Part shown: positions 42,972-49,582 of the stretch, piece after piece
How the letters are laid out: each line of letters starts with the position of its first letter
Position numbering within the stretch: the stretch's first letter is position 1
Source: a virus
Strand: one strand, 5' to 3'
Length of the DNA stretch: 64,000 bases
IMG/VR virus record: IMGVR_UViG_3300042691_020140
Coordinates: 1 to 64,000 of that record
Notes under the pieces: model-generated
Seen by the model: the letters and a program-made list of their open reading frames with translations, nothing else
What the model was told of the DNA's origin: nothing
Databases searched by the model: none
Translations under genes and position numbers: made by a program

Positions 42972-43251
42972 CAAGTATTATGACTTAGATATTCCTGCTA
43001 TCTATAAGTGTGTAAGTCTAGACCAGTTAGCTTCGTATGGTTATATCTTCAATAACAAAGAGTGTTATGAGGAACCTGCACCAGATGTTAATATTCTGGA
43101 CGTTGGTCTTAATAATGCCATCTTCGGGTTTCTCTACCGCTTCTTAGGTAATGGGACAGTTAACCTAAGACAAAACGGTAAGGAACTGCTGATTTATTAT
43201 AAGATGTTCGCCGGTAATAGAATTAAAGTTACTCATGTGGAGGAAGCATGA
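42949..43251 (+). CDS. Hypothetical protein, paralogue of next gene
   Basis: A 100-aa protein from TTG 42949 (AAAGGAGA four bases upstream), overlapping the RNase H-like gene by 23 bases. Its SLDQLASYG block and its C-terminal strand pair NGKELLIYYKM...IKVTHVEE correspond to SLDELREYG and DGKYLITYQQD...IIITQIEK in the following gene. The two look like diverged duplicates. No known domain recognised. Confidence 0.6.
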   Translation: MQHVLDTNKYYDLDIPAIYKCVSLDQLASYGYIFNNKECYEEPAPDVNILDVGLNNAIFGFLYRFLGNGTVNLRQNGKELLIYYKMFAGNRIKVTHVEEA

Positions 43252-43508
43252 ACATACACTTACTTATGCACGTAGGCAGTCTTGATGAACTACGTGAGTA
43301 CGGCACAGTCTCCGACGTTACCTATGTCCACACTCACAAGGCTTTTCATAATGGTGGTGACGGTGTAGACTTCTGGTACGAACTCTACAAACTATACCCA
43401 AATGAGTACACGGTTACATTCGAGGACAGCGACGGTAAGTACTTAATCACTTACCAACAAGATGCACCAGATGAGGGAATTATAATTACACAGATTGAGA
43501 AGCTATGA
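43248..43508 (+). CDS. Hypothetical protein, paralogue of previous gene
   Basis: An 86-aa acidic protein; ATG overlaps the previous stop (ATGA). Shares the SLDxLxxYG block and the two C-terminal strands with the upstream gene. Mixed alpha/beta. Operon partner of the lipoprotein and RNase H-like genes; function unknown. Confidence 0.6.
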   Translation: MNIHLLMHVGSLDELREYGTVSDVTYVHTHKAFHNGGDGVDFWYELYKLYPNEYTVTFEDSDGKYLITYQQDAPDEGIIITQIEKL

Positions 43509-43559
43509 GGTCATAAAAATACAGGAGGTAAAAACACACAGTGTTGTAAATATAAATTA

Positions 43560-44093
43560 ATGAGAAAAATTAAATGGAGATTTGTGATTGTCTATTGGCT
43601 ACTCGCCAGTCTTATGTTCATACCAAACAGAGTGGAGATAATCTCCTCGCCGCTACCGTCTGGTACAGCTATAGAACATAATATTCAGCAGATCCTCCCA
43701 GTGCTAGAGGAGTTTACGATATACCCCGGAGAAACATGGTCTTTTAACGAAGCCGTGGGCCATCCGGATAAATACCAGTTGGAAACAGTCTACGGAATCT
43801 ACGGCGGCGGTTGGTGCGACCTAGCATCCAGATACGCCGAGGTTGCAAGAAAACATGGTCTATTACTTGAGTTTAAATTACACTCCACACCGCTTCTTGG
43901 TGTAGAAAGGCAGGATAACGTATCAATATGGAACGAAGATGGTTCAGGCACGCAAGAGCAAGACTTGAGGATTACAAACAACAAATCCTATCCTATCAGC
44001 TTCCGGGTGAGCTTAGAGGACAAGAACTACCTAGTACAATCGTCCTACTCTCAGCCATTGTTCTTGCGGGGGTCTCTTTTTACTATGCCCTAA
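43560..44093 (+). CDS. VanW-like protein
   Basis: A 177-aa protein with one N-terminal membrane segment (FVIVYWLLASLMFIP, 8-22). The core shows the VanW hallmarks: YPGETWSFNEAVG (55-67), a GGGWCDLASRYAEVA segment (82-96) in place of GGGICQVSTTLY, and the DLRITNNKSYPISFRV strand (about 140-155). VanW-family proteins are bacterial envelope proteins of uncertain biochemistry, first known from vancomycin-resistance clusters. A phage copy is odd and could alter the host envelope. The start has only a weak RBS; AGGAGG at 43523-43528 lies too far upstream. Confidence 0.72.
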   Translation: MRKIKWRFVIVYWLLASLMFIPNRVEIISSPLPSGTAIEHNIQQILPVLEEFTIYPGETWSFNEAVGHPDKYQLETVYGIYGGGWCDLASRYAEVARKHGLLLEFKLHSTPLLGVERQDNVSIWNEDGSGTQEQDLRITNNKSYPISFRVSLEDKNYLVQSSYSQPLFLRGSLFTMP

Positions 44094-44317
44094 TCTATGA
44101 CTGGCTTCCTGACCTATACAATAACCCAATCTATCTTCTAGCAATTCCTATGATTTTCTGGAAGTATACATGGTCAGCCGCCGCTATCCTGTTGTTACTG
44201 GATAATACTAACTTCTTCCCGGCGGAGTTCACGCTTATCCTGTCACTAGCCTATATCTACGAAATCTACAGCTATTACATTCAGGGGGTTGTCTATGAAA
44301 CTAGTGAACAAGTTTGA
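43928..44317 (+). CDS. Membrane protein overlapping VanW-like gene
   Basis: Open frame of 129 aa. The first 50 residues overlap the VanW-like gene in another frame. The rest has three hydrophobic segments (STIVLLSAIVLAGVSFYY, YLLAIPMIFWKYTWSAAAILLLL, FTLILSLAYIYEIYSYY). No better start is visible downstream, so the long overlap may be real. Function unknown; it may act with the VanW-like protein at the membrane. Confidence 0.5.
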   Translation: MERRWFRHARARLEDYKQQILSYQLPGELRGQELPSTIVLLSAIVLAGVSFYYALIYDWLPDLYNNPIYLLAIPMIFWKYTWSAAAILLLLDNTNFFPAEFTLILSLAYIYEIYSYYIQGVVYETSEQV

Positions 44318-44555
44318 CGAGGAGATTCCACCGCTTAACCTCCTGACCGTTCGTCTTAAACTTAAGGAATGGCCCGAGTACGCAAAGATACACAAGTTAA
44401 TCAGAGAGATTGAGTCGCACACCGGCTGTCCTGCATTTACCATCAATGACTCTACGATGTTCCTGATTCAGGTGCATGTCCAGCATGTAGACCAGAAGTT
44501 CTGGAAGTCTATCGAGAACATCGAAGTCTTCGTGGTAGATATGCGAAAAATCTAA
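44295..44555 (+). CDS. Hypothetical protein, 86 aa
   Basis: ATG at 44295, preceded by CAGGGGG at good spacing (an in-frame TTG at 44289 is inside this spacing). Starts MKLVNKFDEEIPPLNLL and is mixed alpha/beta. Last gene of the BMP operon, followed by a terminator. No family recognised. Confidence 0.62.
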   Translation: MKLVNKFDEEIPPLNLLTVRLKLKEWPEYAKIHKLIREIESHTGCPAFTINDSTMFLIQVHVQHVDQKFWKSIENIEVFVVDMRKI

Positions 44556-44560
44556 TCGTT

Positions 44561-44592
44561 CCCCTAGAGAAATCTAGGGGAATTTTTTTTTT
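44561..44592 (+). terminator. Terminator of the BMP/VanW operon
   Basis: CCCCTAGA/TCTAGGGG stem with a 4-base GAAA loop followed by AATTTTTTTTTTT. Clear intrinsic terminator. Confidence 0.9.
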
Positions 44593-44593
44593 T

Positions 44594-44870
44594 ACAAGTG
44601 GAAACAAGTGGAGACCAAGTGGGAACCCTAAAACCAAAAGGGACCTTTTAAAATTTTGTGAGGGTCAGTGTACCGGTCTGGGCGATTTGAGGTGCCTGAT
44701 TTTTTCTACCCTATACGACGCTCGGAAAAAATGGCGCCGTCGATTCTGAGCAATCCTAGCTATGCTAGCGACGATTATTTACGCACTCGGTCTATACGTA
44801 TGCGTATGCTAGCATGGTATATACCCGATCGTGCGTTAAAAATTGATACAAAATTGATTGTATTTTGCTA
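44594..44870. other. Gene-free spacer with short direct repeats
   Basis: No convincing gene. Three tandem CAAGTGG copies lie 10-11 bases apart at 44595-44625, an iteron-like pattern. The remainder is palindrome-rich (for example GTATGCGTATGC). An open frame of 68 codons in this stretch has no RBS and is not supported. Confidence 0.5.
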
Positions 44871-44900
44871 TTGACACGGTATGAATATTCATGCTACTAT
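44871..44900 (+). promoter_or_regulatory. Promoter with palindromic operator for the HNH gene
   Basis: TTGACA at 44871-44876, 18-base spacer, TACTAT at 44895-44900. The spacer contains the perfect 12-bp palindrome ATGAATATTCAT (44881-44892), a likely repressor site. CGCCTGACC occurs at 44922 and 44977 in the leader. Confidence 0.65.
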
Positions 44901-44969
44901 GCGTCTCGTTGACACAACACACGCCTGACCCATACGTCATATGGCAAGTGTCAATAGCACCTTCACAAG

Positions 44970-44989
44970 TGAATAACGCCTGACCTATC
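44970..44989 (+). repeat. Inverted repeat, left copy, flanking HNH gene
   Basis: TGAATAACGCCTGACCTATC. Its exact 20-base reverse complement lies at 45628-45647, on the other side of the HNH gene. A shorter related site (CGCCTGACC) is at 44922-44930. Confidence 0.9.
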
Positions 44990-45011
44990 GCACATGATAG
45001 GATTGATGATT

Positions 45012-45620
45012 ATGGCTAAGGCTAAAAGTAGCGTATCAGGCGTCGCAATGCGACGCACCATGTCAGGCAAGGACGTACTATACAAGGTTATGACCTTGAA
45101 ACTTGACTATGGTATCAATTACGAGGCGCTTAAGATGGATGCCGAGTTTATCGCATTGCAATCGATAATGCGCCTCAACGACGAGCAGGACATGACATAC
45201 GACGGGTTAAAATACGTCGTTGCAGGTCCGGATGCCGGACGGGATAACCCGTCAAAAGGACTAGAGGTCCTCATTGCAAGTGTAAAAGGCGAGCTATTAT
45301 CGCCGACAGGACGCCTTGTGAAGGCACCTGCCGGATGGGAGAACTTGCAATGGATAACGCCTGAGGATGCAACGGTATGTCCTGTATGTAATGCACCTGT
45401 AGGACGCAACGTTAAGATAACTAAGGATGACGGAACTATAGGTACGTCGCCTTCGTTATCACTATCGCATGCAGTACCGAGCATCATGTTTGGAGCTACA
45501 CATGACGGCAACGTGTATGTGGAGTGTCGTAAATGCAACGCACGCCGAGGCGATAGGATGCCAAAAGTGGTGCGTGCATGGTACGAATCACTAAAATTCA
45601 CGGTATACAAGGTTAAGTAA
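45012..45620 (+). CDS. HNH-type endonuclease-like protein
   Basis: A 202-aa protein. Start ATG 45012 is chosen because AGGA lies about 9 bases upstream; ATGs at 44994 and 45006 are in frame. The C-terminal half has a CPVC pair (about 126-129), LSHAVPSIMFG (about 152), a strand with Asn (GNVYVEC), and CRKCNARRGDR (about 175-186). Together these form the Cys4-type HNH core with the usual C-x2-C-N-x-R-K/R-G-D ending. The first His is in the expected place. The N-terminal half is lysine-rich and possibly DNA-binding. Flanking inverted repeats and a freestanding position suggest a homing-type or mobile nuclease. Confidence 0.72.
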   Translation: MAKAKSSVSGVAMRRTMSGKDVLYKVMTLKLDYGINYEALKMDAEFIALQSIMRLNDEQDMTYDGLKYVVAGPDAGRDNPSKGLEVLIASVKGELLSPTGRLVKAPAGWENLQWITPEDATVCPVCNAPVGRNVKITKDDGTIGTSPSLSLSHAVPSIMFGATHDGNVYVECRKCNARRGDRMPKVVRAWYESLKFTVYKVK

Positions 45621-45627
45621 TAGCATA

Positions 45628-45647
45628 GATAGGTCAGGCGTTATTCA
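45628..45647 (-). repeat. Inverted repeat, right copy, flanking HNH gene
   Basis: Exact reverse complement of 44970-44989. It lies 8 bases after the HNH stop and upstream of the next gene. Separation of the two copies is 638 bases. Confidence 0.9.
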
Positions 45648-45687
45648 ATAGGTACGATTAATCGATTTTAGTATGAGGATGATTACA

Positions 45688-45936
45688 ATGGGTATTAACC
45701 TGCACTACGATGCAAAATATTCACGGGTTGACGAATACACGCACTCACGCATCAACGAAATGTTAATTGCAACGGTATACAATAACTACGGGCGCACTCT
45801 TAACCCGATAACATTCACTATGGTTGACGTTGACACGGAATGGTTGCGCTACGCCTGCTACTGGTTGACACGACGGCAATTCACGGCAACCGAGGTTATT
45901 GCAATGGCAATAATAAGTGCGAAATTCTCACGATAA
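45688..45936 (+). CDS. Hypothetical protein, 82 aa
   Basis: ATG 45688 has GAGGA about 8 bases upstream. In-frame ATGs at 45673 and 45679 overlap this RBS. The protein (MGINLHYDAKYSRVDEY...) ends with a helix ATEVIAMAIISAKF. Probably cotranscribed with the HNH gene. No family recognised. Confidence 0.6.
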   Translation: MGINLHYDAKYSRVDEYTHSRINEMLIATVYNNYGRTLNPITFTMVDVDTEWLRYACYWLTRRQFTATEVIAMAIISAKFSR

Positions 45937-45950
45937 CACACACACACAAA

Positions 45951-45983
45951 ATACCGCAGGCGTCGCCTGCGGTATTTTTTTTT
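45951..45983 (+). terminator. Terminator after HNH operon
   Basis: Stem ATACCGCAGGCG/CGCCTGCGGTAT (with TC in the loop) followed by nine Ts. Strong intrinsic terminator that separates this operon from the cassette array. Confidence 0.93.
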
Positions 45984-46346
45984 GTTGCTCATCCGTATCG
46001 AAATTGAAAATTGAAAATTGCAAAATTCAAAATTCAAAATTCAAAATACACGCACGATCGGGGATGCAGCGTAGCTTAACATAATTTTTTGGGGAGTCTG
46101 CGAGTCCCCCATTTTTTATGTCAACGTGGCCAACCCGCCCACCCCCGCCGTCCCCCAAGCCCAACCGCACGCGATTAGGGTTAAGCCCCTGACACTTTTT
46201 ATGATAGGGCCAGAGAGCATTTGGAAAATTCAGAATTTGAAAATAAAATCTGAAATTTTTAGGGGACTCTACGAGTCCCCCATTTTTAAAGTCAGGGGTG
46301 TCCGGCAGTCCCCCAAAAACTCGTCAAAAATTGCTCAAAATTGCTA
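45984..46346. other. Intergenic module: short repeats, hairpins, element D
   Basis: A gene-free 360-base stretch. It holds a tract of AAAATTCAA-type 9-mers (46000-46047), a hairpin GGGGAGTC...GAGTCCCC with T-run (46091-46118), a C-rich stretch, and a degenerate copy of the GACACTTT...GAGCATT element (46191-46221). Two more hairpins follow (46262-46280; 46295-46314). The open frame here (46126-46377) simply translates these repeats. Confidence 0.65.
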
Positions 46347-46375
46347 TTGCATTTTAGTTTTAAGTGTGCTAAAAT
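46347..46375 (+). promoter_or_regulatory. Promoter of 55-aa membrane protein gene
   Basis: TTGCAT, 17-base spacer, TAAAAT with a TGTGC in front of the -10. This unit has a classical -35 and no heptamer boxes. Confidence 0.6.
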
Positions 46376-46425
46376 GAAAATATCAAAAAGTAATTCGACT
46401 TTTTGACTTTTGCGGAGATTTTGCC

Positions 46426-46593
46426 ATGACTATGCTGATTTTGGGCGTGATGACGGTGTTTGTGATTCTTTTGGGCGCAGCTACTCTGATAATAGCTAAC
46501 GAGTACGGCGCAAGTCAGAAAATGGTTACGCTATGGTTGTGGGCGATTTTGTTGTGGGCGATTATGTGCAAAATCATAATTGACATTATCTAA
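46426..46593 (+). CDS. Two-TM small membrane protein, 55 aa (family member 1)
   Basis: ATG 46426 (GGAG 11 bases upstream). Two hydrophobic segments (about 4-24 and 36-54) are separated by a polar turn (NEYGASQK). It has the same length as the minus-strand gene at 48541-48708, with M-x-M, LGV at 6-8, T10 and E26-Y27 aligning, so the two are paralogues. Size and shape suit a holin-like or membrane-signalling peptide; function unknown. Confidence 0.7.
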   Translation: MTMLILGVMTVFVILLGAATLIIANEYGASQKMVTLWLWAILLWAIMCKIIIDII

Positions 46594-46610
46594 AATCAAA
46601 ACCCAAAATT

Positions 46611-46713
46611 TGGGGGAGTCGCAGCTCCCCCATTTTTTATGTAAATGAGTTTTTGGGGGAGTCGAAGAGTCCCCTATTATTTTTCAATTTTAGGGGTGTC
46701 CGGCAGTCCCCCA
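46611..46713 (+). repeat. Hairpin block (3 hairpins)
   Basis: Type A GGGGGAGTCGCAGCTCCCCC with T-run and ATG-TAA spacer, type B GGGGGAGTCGAAGAGTCCCC, type C GGGGTGTCCGGCAGTCCCCC. Terminates the 46426 unit. Confidence 0.85.
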
Positions 46714-46760
46714 AAAATCAGCATCTGGCCTGGCTGCCGTCAAAATCTAAAAATTCGTTA

Positions 46761-46789
46761 TTGACATTATTTTCAATCTGTGCTAAAAT
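46761..46789 (+). promoter_or_regulatory. Sigma70-like promoter
   Basis: TTGACA, 17-base spacer, TAAAAT, in front of the 46838 gene. No heptamer boxes. Confidence 0.75.
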
Positions 46790-46837
46790 TCTTTTGTGGG
46801 GCTACTCTTGCCTTGCGTCTATAGCGGAGATTTTATT

Positions 46838-47131
46838 ATGTCAATCATTACGCCTGAAAACACAATCGCCGTCTTTACCGGCGAAATTGCCGGTATCATC
46901 GTGTACACGGTAAAGCATTGGACCTTTGCCGAAATTGTCGCCCGTGTTTCTGAAAATGAGTTTTCGGAATACCGCACCGGCACAATGACCGCCATGCCGG
47001 ACGATTTGTCGGTTATCGATTGGACGGTATACTACGCAGAATCGTGGCAGATGCAAGAAATACCGGTAAATAAATTTTTCGCCGAAAATAAAATTTACGC
47101 TACAAATCAATACAATGAAATAATTTTCTAA
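46838..47131 (+). CDS. Cassette gene, hypothetical 97 aa
   Basis: ATG 46838 with GCGGAGA upstream. An open frame extends upstream through the leader but is not translated by this RBS. Beta-rich first half (IAVFTGEIAGIIVYTVKHW), then acidic/polar. No known domain. Confidence 0.65.
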   Translation: MSIITPENTIAVFTGEIAGIIVYTVKHWTFAEIVARVSENEFSEYRTGTMTAMPDDLSVIDWTVYYAESWQMQEIPVNKFFAENKIYATNQYNEIIF

Positions 47132-47162
47132 AATTCAAAATTCAAATTTCAAAATTCAAATT

Positions 47163-47261
47163 TGGGGGAGCCACAGCTCCCCTAAAAATGTGTGGATTTT
47201 TGGGGGGCTCGAAGAGTCCCCCATTTTTGATAGATTTTAGGGGTGTCCCGCAGTCCCCCAT
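47163..47261 (+). repeat. Hairpin block (3 hairpins)
   Basis: Type A (GGGGGAGCCACAGCTCCCC), B (GGGGGGCTCGAAGAGTCCCCC) and C (GGGGTGTCCCGCAGTCCCCC) in order after the 46838 gene. Confidence 0.85.
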
Positions 47262-47264
47262 TTT

Positions 47265-47331
47265 CTCTCATCTGGCTCTCATCTAATTCTCATCTAAATC
47301 TATTGCTTTCGCAGCTGACATCTGCTAGAAT
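47265..47331 (+). promoter_or_regulatory. Heptamer-box promoter
   Basis: Boxes CTCTCAT (47265), CTCTCAT (47276), TTCTCAT (47287), ATCTATT (47298), each 11 bases apart, then 21 bases to TAGAAT (47326-47331). No -35. Confidence 0.75.
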
Positions 47332-47392
47332 ACCCTCATAGGCTAATTTAATACGTGGGCTCGCCTATGCCCTATTTTCGGAGGCTACTCTT

Positions 47393-47713
47393 ATGTCAAG
47401 CGCAAATCTCTTGGTGACCGTGACCGTCCTGACCGCTTACGAGGCTAGCAGCAAGGTCCTGACTCTGACCGCCATTGACGAGGTCCTGTATGAGCATCGT
47501 CAGCTCATCGTGCCGGTTATCGATGCGGTCAAGGGTACGAAAGCGTACAACACCTTGCCGGTCTTGACTTTCGGTACTGTTATCGTAGTAGCGTCATGGC
47601 GTGATGAGTGCTATACGCTCAAGACCGATACCCATGCGATGTATAGCCACGTCGAAGAATTCTTTCAAGGTCTCTGCTACGACGAGGACGTGCGAAAGAT
47701 ACGGGTAATCTAA
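47393..47713 (+). CDS. Cassette gene, hypothetical 106 aa
   Basis: ATG 47393, RBS CGGAGG. Starts MSSANLLVTVTVLTAYEASS; alternating strands and a helix-rich acidic end (EEFFQGLCYDEDVRKIRVI). More GC-rich codon use than the structural genes. Function unknown. Confidence 0.65.
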   Translation: MSSANLLVTVTVLTAYEASSKVLTLTAIDEVLYEHRQLIVPVIDAVKGTKAYNTLPVLTFGTVIVVASWRDECYTLKTDTHAMYSHVEEFFQGLCYDEDVRKIRVI

Positions 47714-47962
47714 AATAGCCCGAAAAATGGGGGAGTCGCAGCTCCCCTATTTTTTATGTCTACAATTTTTGGGGGACTGCGGGAGTCCCCTATTTTTAAT
47801 TTTGGGGGAGTCTTCGAGTCCCCTATTTTTTATGTCAATTTCTCCCTCCGTCCCGCCCCCGTCTCCCCCAAGCCCCCTATTCCTGCGACATCATCAAACC
47901 CATCGCACTTATACACTAAGGGAGCTCGTGAGCATTTTTTGGGGGACTCCAGCAGTCCCCCA
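47714..47962 (+). repeat. Hairpin block with C-rich module and element D
   Basis: Hairpins at 47729-47747, 47769-47789, 47803-47823, a C-rich stretch (47845-47880), element D GCACTTATACACTAAGGGAG (47905-47936, copy in this order), and hairpin 47940-47961. A 370-base gap without a gene. Long open frames here are translations of the repeats. Confidence 0.8.
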
Positions 47963-47973
47963 AATTTTTTTCT

Positions 47974-48030
47974 TTCTCATAATCTTCTCATCTAACTCTC
48001 ATTTTCGCAGCGGTGTTTTTATGGTATTAT
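47974..48030 (+). promoter_or_regulatory. Heptamer-box promoter
   Basis: TTCTCAT (47974), TTCTCAT (47985), CTCTCAT (47996), GCAGCGG (48007, degenerate) in 11-base register, then 11 bases to TATTAT (48025-48030). Confidence 0.7.
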
Positions 48031-48083
48031 ATAAGTGTAGACAAAACCGGCGGACGAGCTACACCGCCACCCTGGGGGATGCC

Positions 48084-48377
48084 ATGAAGCATCAACGCAA
48101 ACCGGTTAAGCCGATTTATGCCATCGTGTTTATCAACGAGGATGGCACCGGCGGTATGTATTTTGATGACTATCTGCATGTTGTCCGTGGACTGCACGGT
48201 ATACGCAAAGATAGTCCTGAAATGAAGCTCGGTATCGTCAAGTTTGACCTGTATCGTCGCCGTGTATCGTTGCTCAAAGTGCATAATTATGGTATAGATA
48301 CCATAGACGATACGCAACCATTTTGGACAAAAGAGACTATGGTAAAATTACTCTGCTTCACACCACCGACGTACTAA
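48084..48377 (+). CDS. Cassette gene, hypothetical 97 aa
   Basis: ATG 48084 with GGGGG 5 bases upstream. The open frame continues upstream through the promoter and hairpins, but that part cannot be coding. MKHQRKPVKPIYAIVFINEDGTGG start, basic and beta-rich, with a helical middle (YLHVVRGLHGIRKDSPEMK). Not recognised. Confidence 0.65.
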   Translation: MKHQRKPVKPIYAIVFINEDGTGGMYFDDYLHVVRGLHGIRKDSPEMKLGIVKFDLYRRRVSLLKVHNYGIDTIDDTQPFWTKETMVKLLCFTPPTY

Positions 48378-48390
48378 AACGACCACAGAA

Positions 48391-48491
48391 ATGGGGGAGC
48401 TACGGCTCCCCCATTTTTTATGTCTACAATTTTTGGGGGACTCGAAGAGTCCCCTATTTTCTAGTTTTAGGGGTGTCCCGCAGTCCCCCAT
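48391..48491 (+). repeat. Hairpin block (3 hairpins)
   Basis: Type A GGGGGAGCTACGGCTCCCCC with T-run, B GGGGGACTCGAAGAGTCCCC, C GGGGTGTCCCGCAGTCCCCC after the 48084 gene. Confidence 0.85.
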
Positions 48492-48506
48492 TTTTTGCTA
48501 TGATTT

Positions 48507-48527
48507 TAGGGGAGCCGTAGCTCCCCC
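48507..48527 (-). terminator. Hairpin terminating the leftward cassette
   Basis: GGGGGAGCTACGGCTCCCC read leftward, followed by TAAAATC. It has the type A arrangement, placed after the leftward gene. Confidence 0.6.
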
Positions 48528-48540
48528 AAAACCGTGTCGG

Positions 48541-48708
48541 TTACATAGTACCGATTACTACGAACACAAACAACGCCCACATCAAAAGAAACGCCAAGTA
48601 CCCATGACGCACACGGCTATCCACATCGTACTCGATGACAATTGACCAGGACCACACGACGATACCCATGATTACGATAGTAGCCACACCCAAAGATGCC
48701 ATCAACAT
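48541..48708 (-). CDS. Two-TM small membrane protein, 55 aa (family member 2)
   Basis: A leftward gene within the otherwise rightward array. ATG 48708, stop TAA 48541, RBS AAAGG. Sequence MLMASLGVATIVIMGIVV then a polar turn (EYDVDSRVRHG) and a second hydrophobic stretch (AFLLMWALFVFVVIG). It aligns end to end with the 46426 gene. A full heptamer-box promoter facing left lies upstream. Confidence 0.75.
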   Translation of the reverse strand: MLMASLGVATIVIMGIVVWSWSIVIEYDVDSRVRHGYLAFLLMWALFVFVVIGTM

Positions 48709-48742
48709 GTCCGTAGCCTTTCTGTTAACTTAATCCTCTTAC

Positions 48743-48809
48743 AGTATACACTATGTCGGCTGCCGATACAAGGGATTTAGATGAGAGTTAGATGAGAGAA
48801 AAATGAGAG
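48743..48809 (-). promoter_or_regulatory. Heptamer-box promoter, leftward
   Basis: Read leftward: CTCTCAT (48809), CTCTCAT (48798), CTCTCAT (48787), ATCCCTT (48776), then 21 bases to TATACT (48748-48743). It is an exact mirror of the rightward promoters and shows that the promoter travels with its gene. Confidence 0.82.
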
Positions 48810-48813
48810 AAAA

Positions 48814-48836
48814 TGGGGGACTCGGGCAGTCCCCCA
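48814..48836. repeat. Single hairpin between divergent units
   Basis: GGGGGACTCGGGCAGTCCCCC. Separates the leftward unit's promoter from the next rightward unit. It is followed by AAAATT-type short repeats (48841-48880). Confidence 0.7.
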
Positions 48837-48881
48837 AAAATCAAAAATCTAAAATTGAAAATTCAGAATTCATTAATCAAA

Positions 48882-48926
48882 TTCTAATCTAAAATGCTTG
48901 TATTGTATACTTGCATATGGTACAAT
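48882..48926 (+). promoter_or_regulatory. Heptamer-box promoter
   Basis: TTCTAAT (48882), AATGCTT (48893), then 21 bases to TACAAT (48921-48926). The palindrome GTAATCAAATGATTAC (48933-48948) lies at the transcript start. Confidence 0.65.
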
Positions 48927-48970
48927 TCTAGTGTAATCAAATGATTACATGCTAGTAGCGGAGGTCGGCT

Positions 48971-49105
48971 ATGGTGTGCGATATTTGCGGCGGCGATGTT
49001 TCGAGCGACAACGTCCACGAGGAGTCCTGGTCGCCATTTTTCGTCTGTTGCTCAGAGTGCGGCGGCGCAGCTGAGGACGTGCTAGACGACGACAACGCCG
49101 AGTAG
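48971..49105 (+). CDS. Small zinc-ribbon protein, 44 aa
   Basis: A short frame missed by length cut-offs. ATG 48971, RBS GGAGG, stop TAG 49103. Two Cys pairs (CDIC at 3-6, then CC..EC, 27-31) enclose an acidic loop, and the tail is strongly acidic (EDVLDDDNAE). Probably a zinc-binding mini-protein acting on a host target; unproven. Confidence 0.65.
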   Translation: MVCDICGGDVSSDNVHEESWSPFFVCCSECGGAAEDVLDDDNAE

Positions 49106-49118
49106 TACAATCAAGCGG

Positions 49119-49253
49119 AATGGGGGAGTTACGGCTCCCCCATTTTTTATGTCAATAAATTTTTGGGGGACTGTGGGAGTCCCCTATTTTTGATAGATTT
49201 TGGGGGTGTCCCACACTCCCCTAAAAATTTTAGGGGAGACCCAGCTCCCCCAT
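49119..49253 (+). repeat. Hairpin block (4 hairpins)
   Basis: GGGGGAGTTACGGCTCCCCC, GGGGGACTGTGGGAGTCCCC, GGGGGTGTCCCACACTCCCC and GGGGAGACCCAGCTCCCCC after the zinc-ribbon gene. Confidence 0.85.
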
Positions 49254-49256
49254 TTT

Positions 49257-49345
49257 CTCTCATAATTCTCTCATCTAATTCTAATCTAATTTGCTTGCGT
49301 GTGACCTGGTTATAGTGTATACTAGTATTGTAATCAAATGATTAC
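49257..49345 (+). promoter_or_regulatory. Heptamer-box promoter and leader palindrome
   Basis: CTCTCAT (49257), CTCTCAT (49268), TTCTAAT (49279), TTTGCTT (49290), then 21 bases to TATACT (49318-49323). GTAATCAAATGATTAC at 49330-49345. Confidence 0.8.
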
Positions 49346-49366
49346 ATCGCAGCGACGGAGGATGTC

Positions 49367-49582
49367 ATGGGTGAGTATACTGTAGTAGTGGTGAGTGCCA
49401 TCGAGGGTGTCGTGTGGGTGCGTGAGAGTGTGACGATAGCACATCCTCACATGGTAGACGCTGTCAAGATTGCCTACGAGGAATCACTTGCATCTGAGTG
49501 TCAGTGCGTTGTGCATGTGTATCGCAATCGTCACTTGCAGCGGTCAATAACGATTAGTCATCCTGAGTTAGAAAAAGAGTAA
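49367..49582 (+). CDS. Cassette gene, hypothetical 71 aa
   Basis: ATG 49367, RBS GGAGG. MGEYTVVVVSAIEGVVWVRES: beta strand, then helix (MVDAVKIAYEESLASE), then strand. A small alpha/beta protein with two Cys. Unknown. Confidence 0.62.
   Translation: MGEYTVVVVSAIEGVVWVRESVTIAHPHMVDAVKIAYEESLASECQCVVHVYRNRHLQRSITISHPELEKE

Noticed and set aside
44668-44874. 68-codon open frame in the spacer before the HNH gene
   Set aside because: No RBS, rare start, and composition of palindromic DNA rather than of a gene.
47727-48083. Long open frame extending upstream of the 48084 gene
   Set aside because: It runs through hairpins, element D and the promoter; only the part after the RBS at 48074-48078 is supported.
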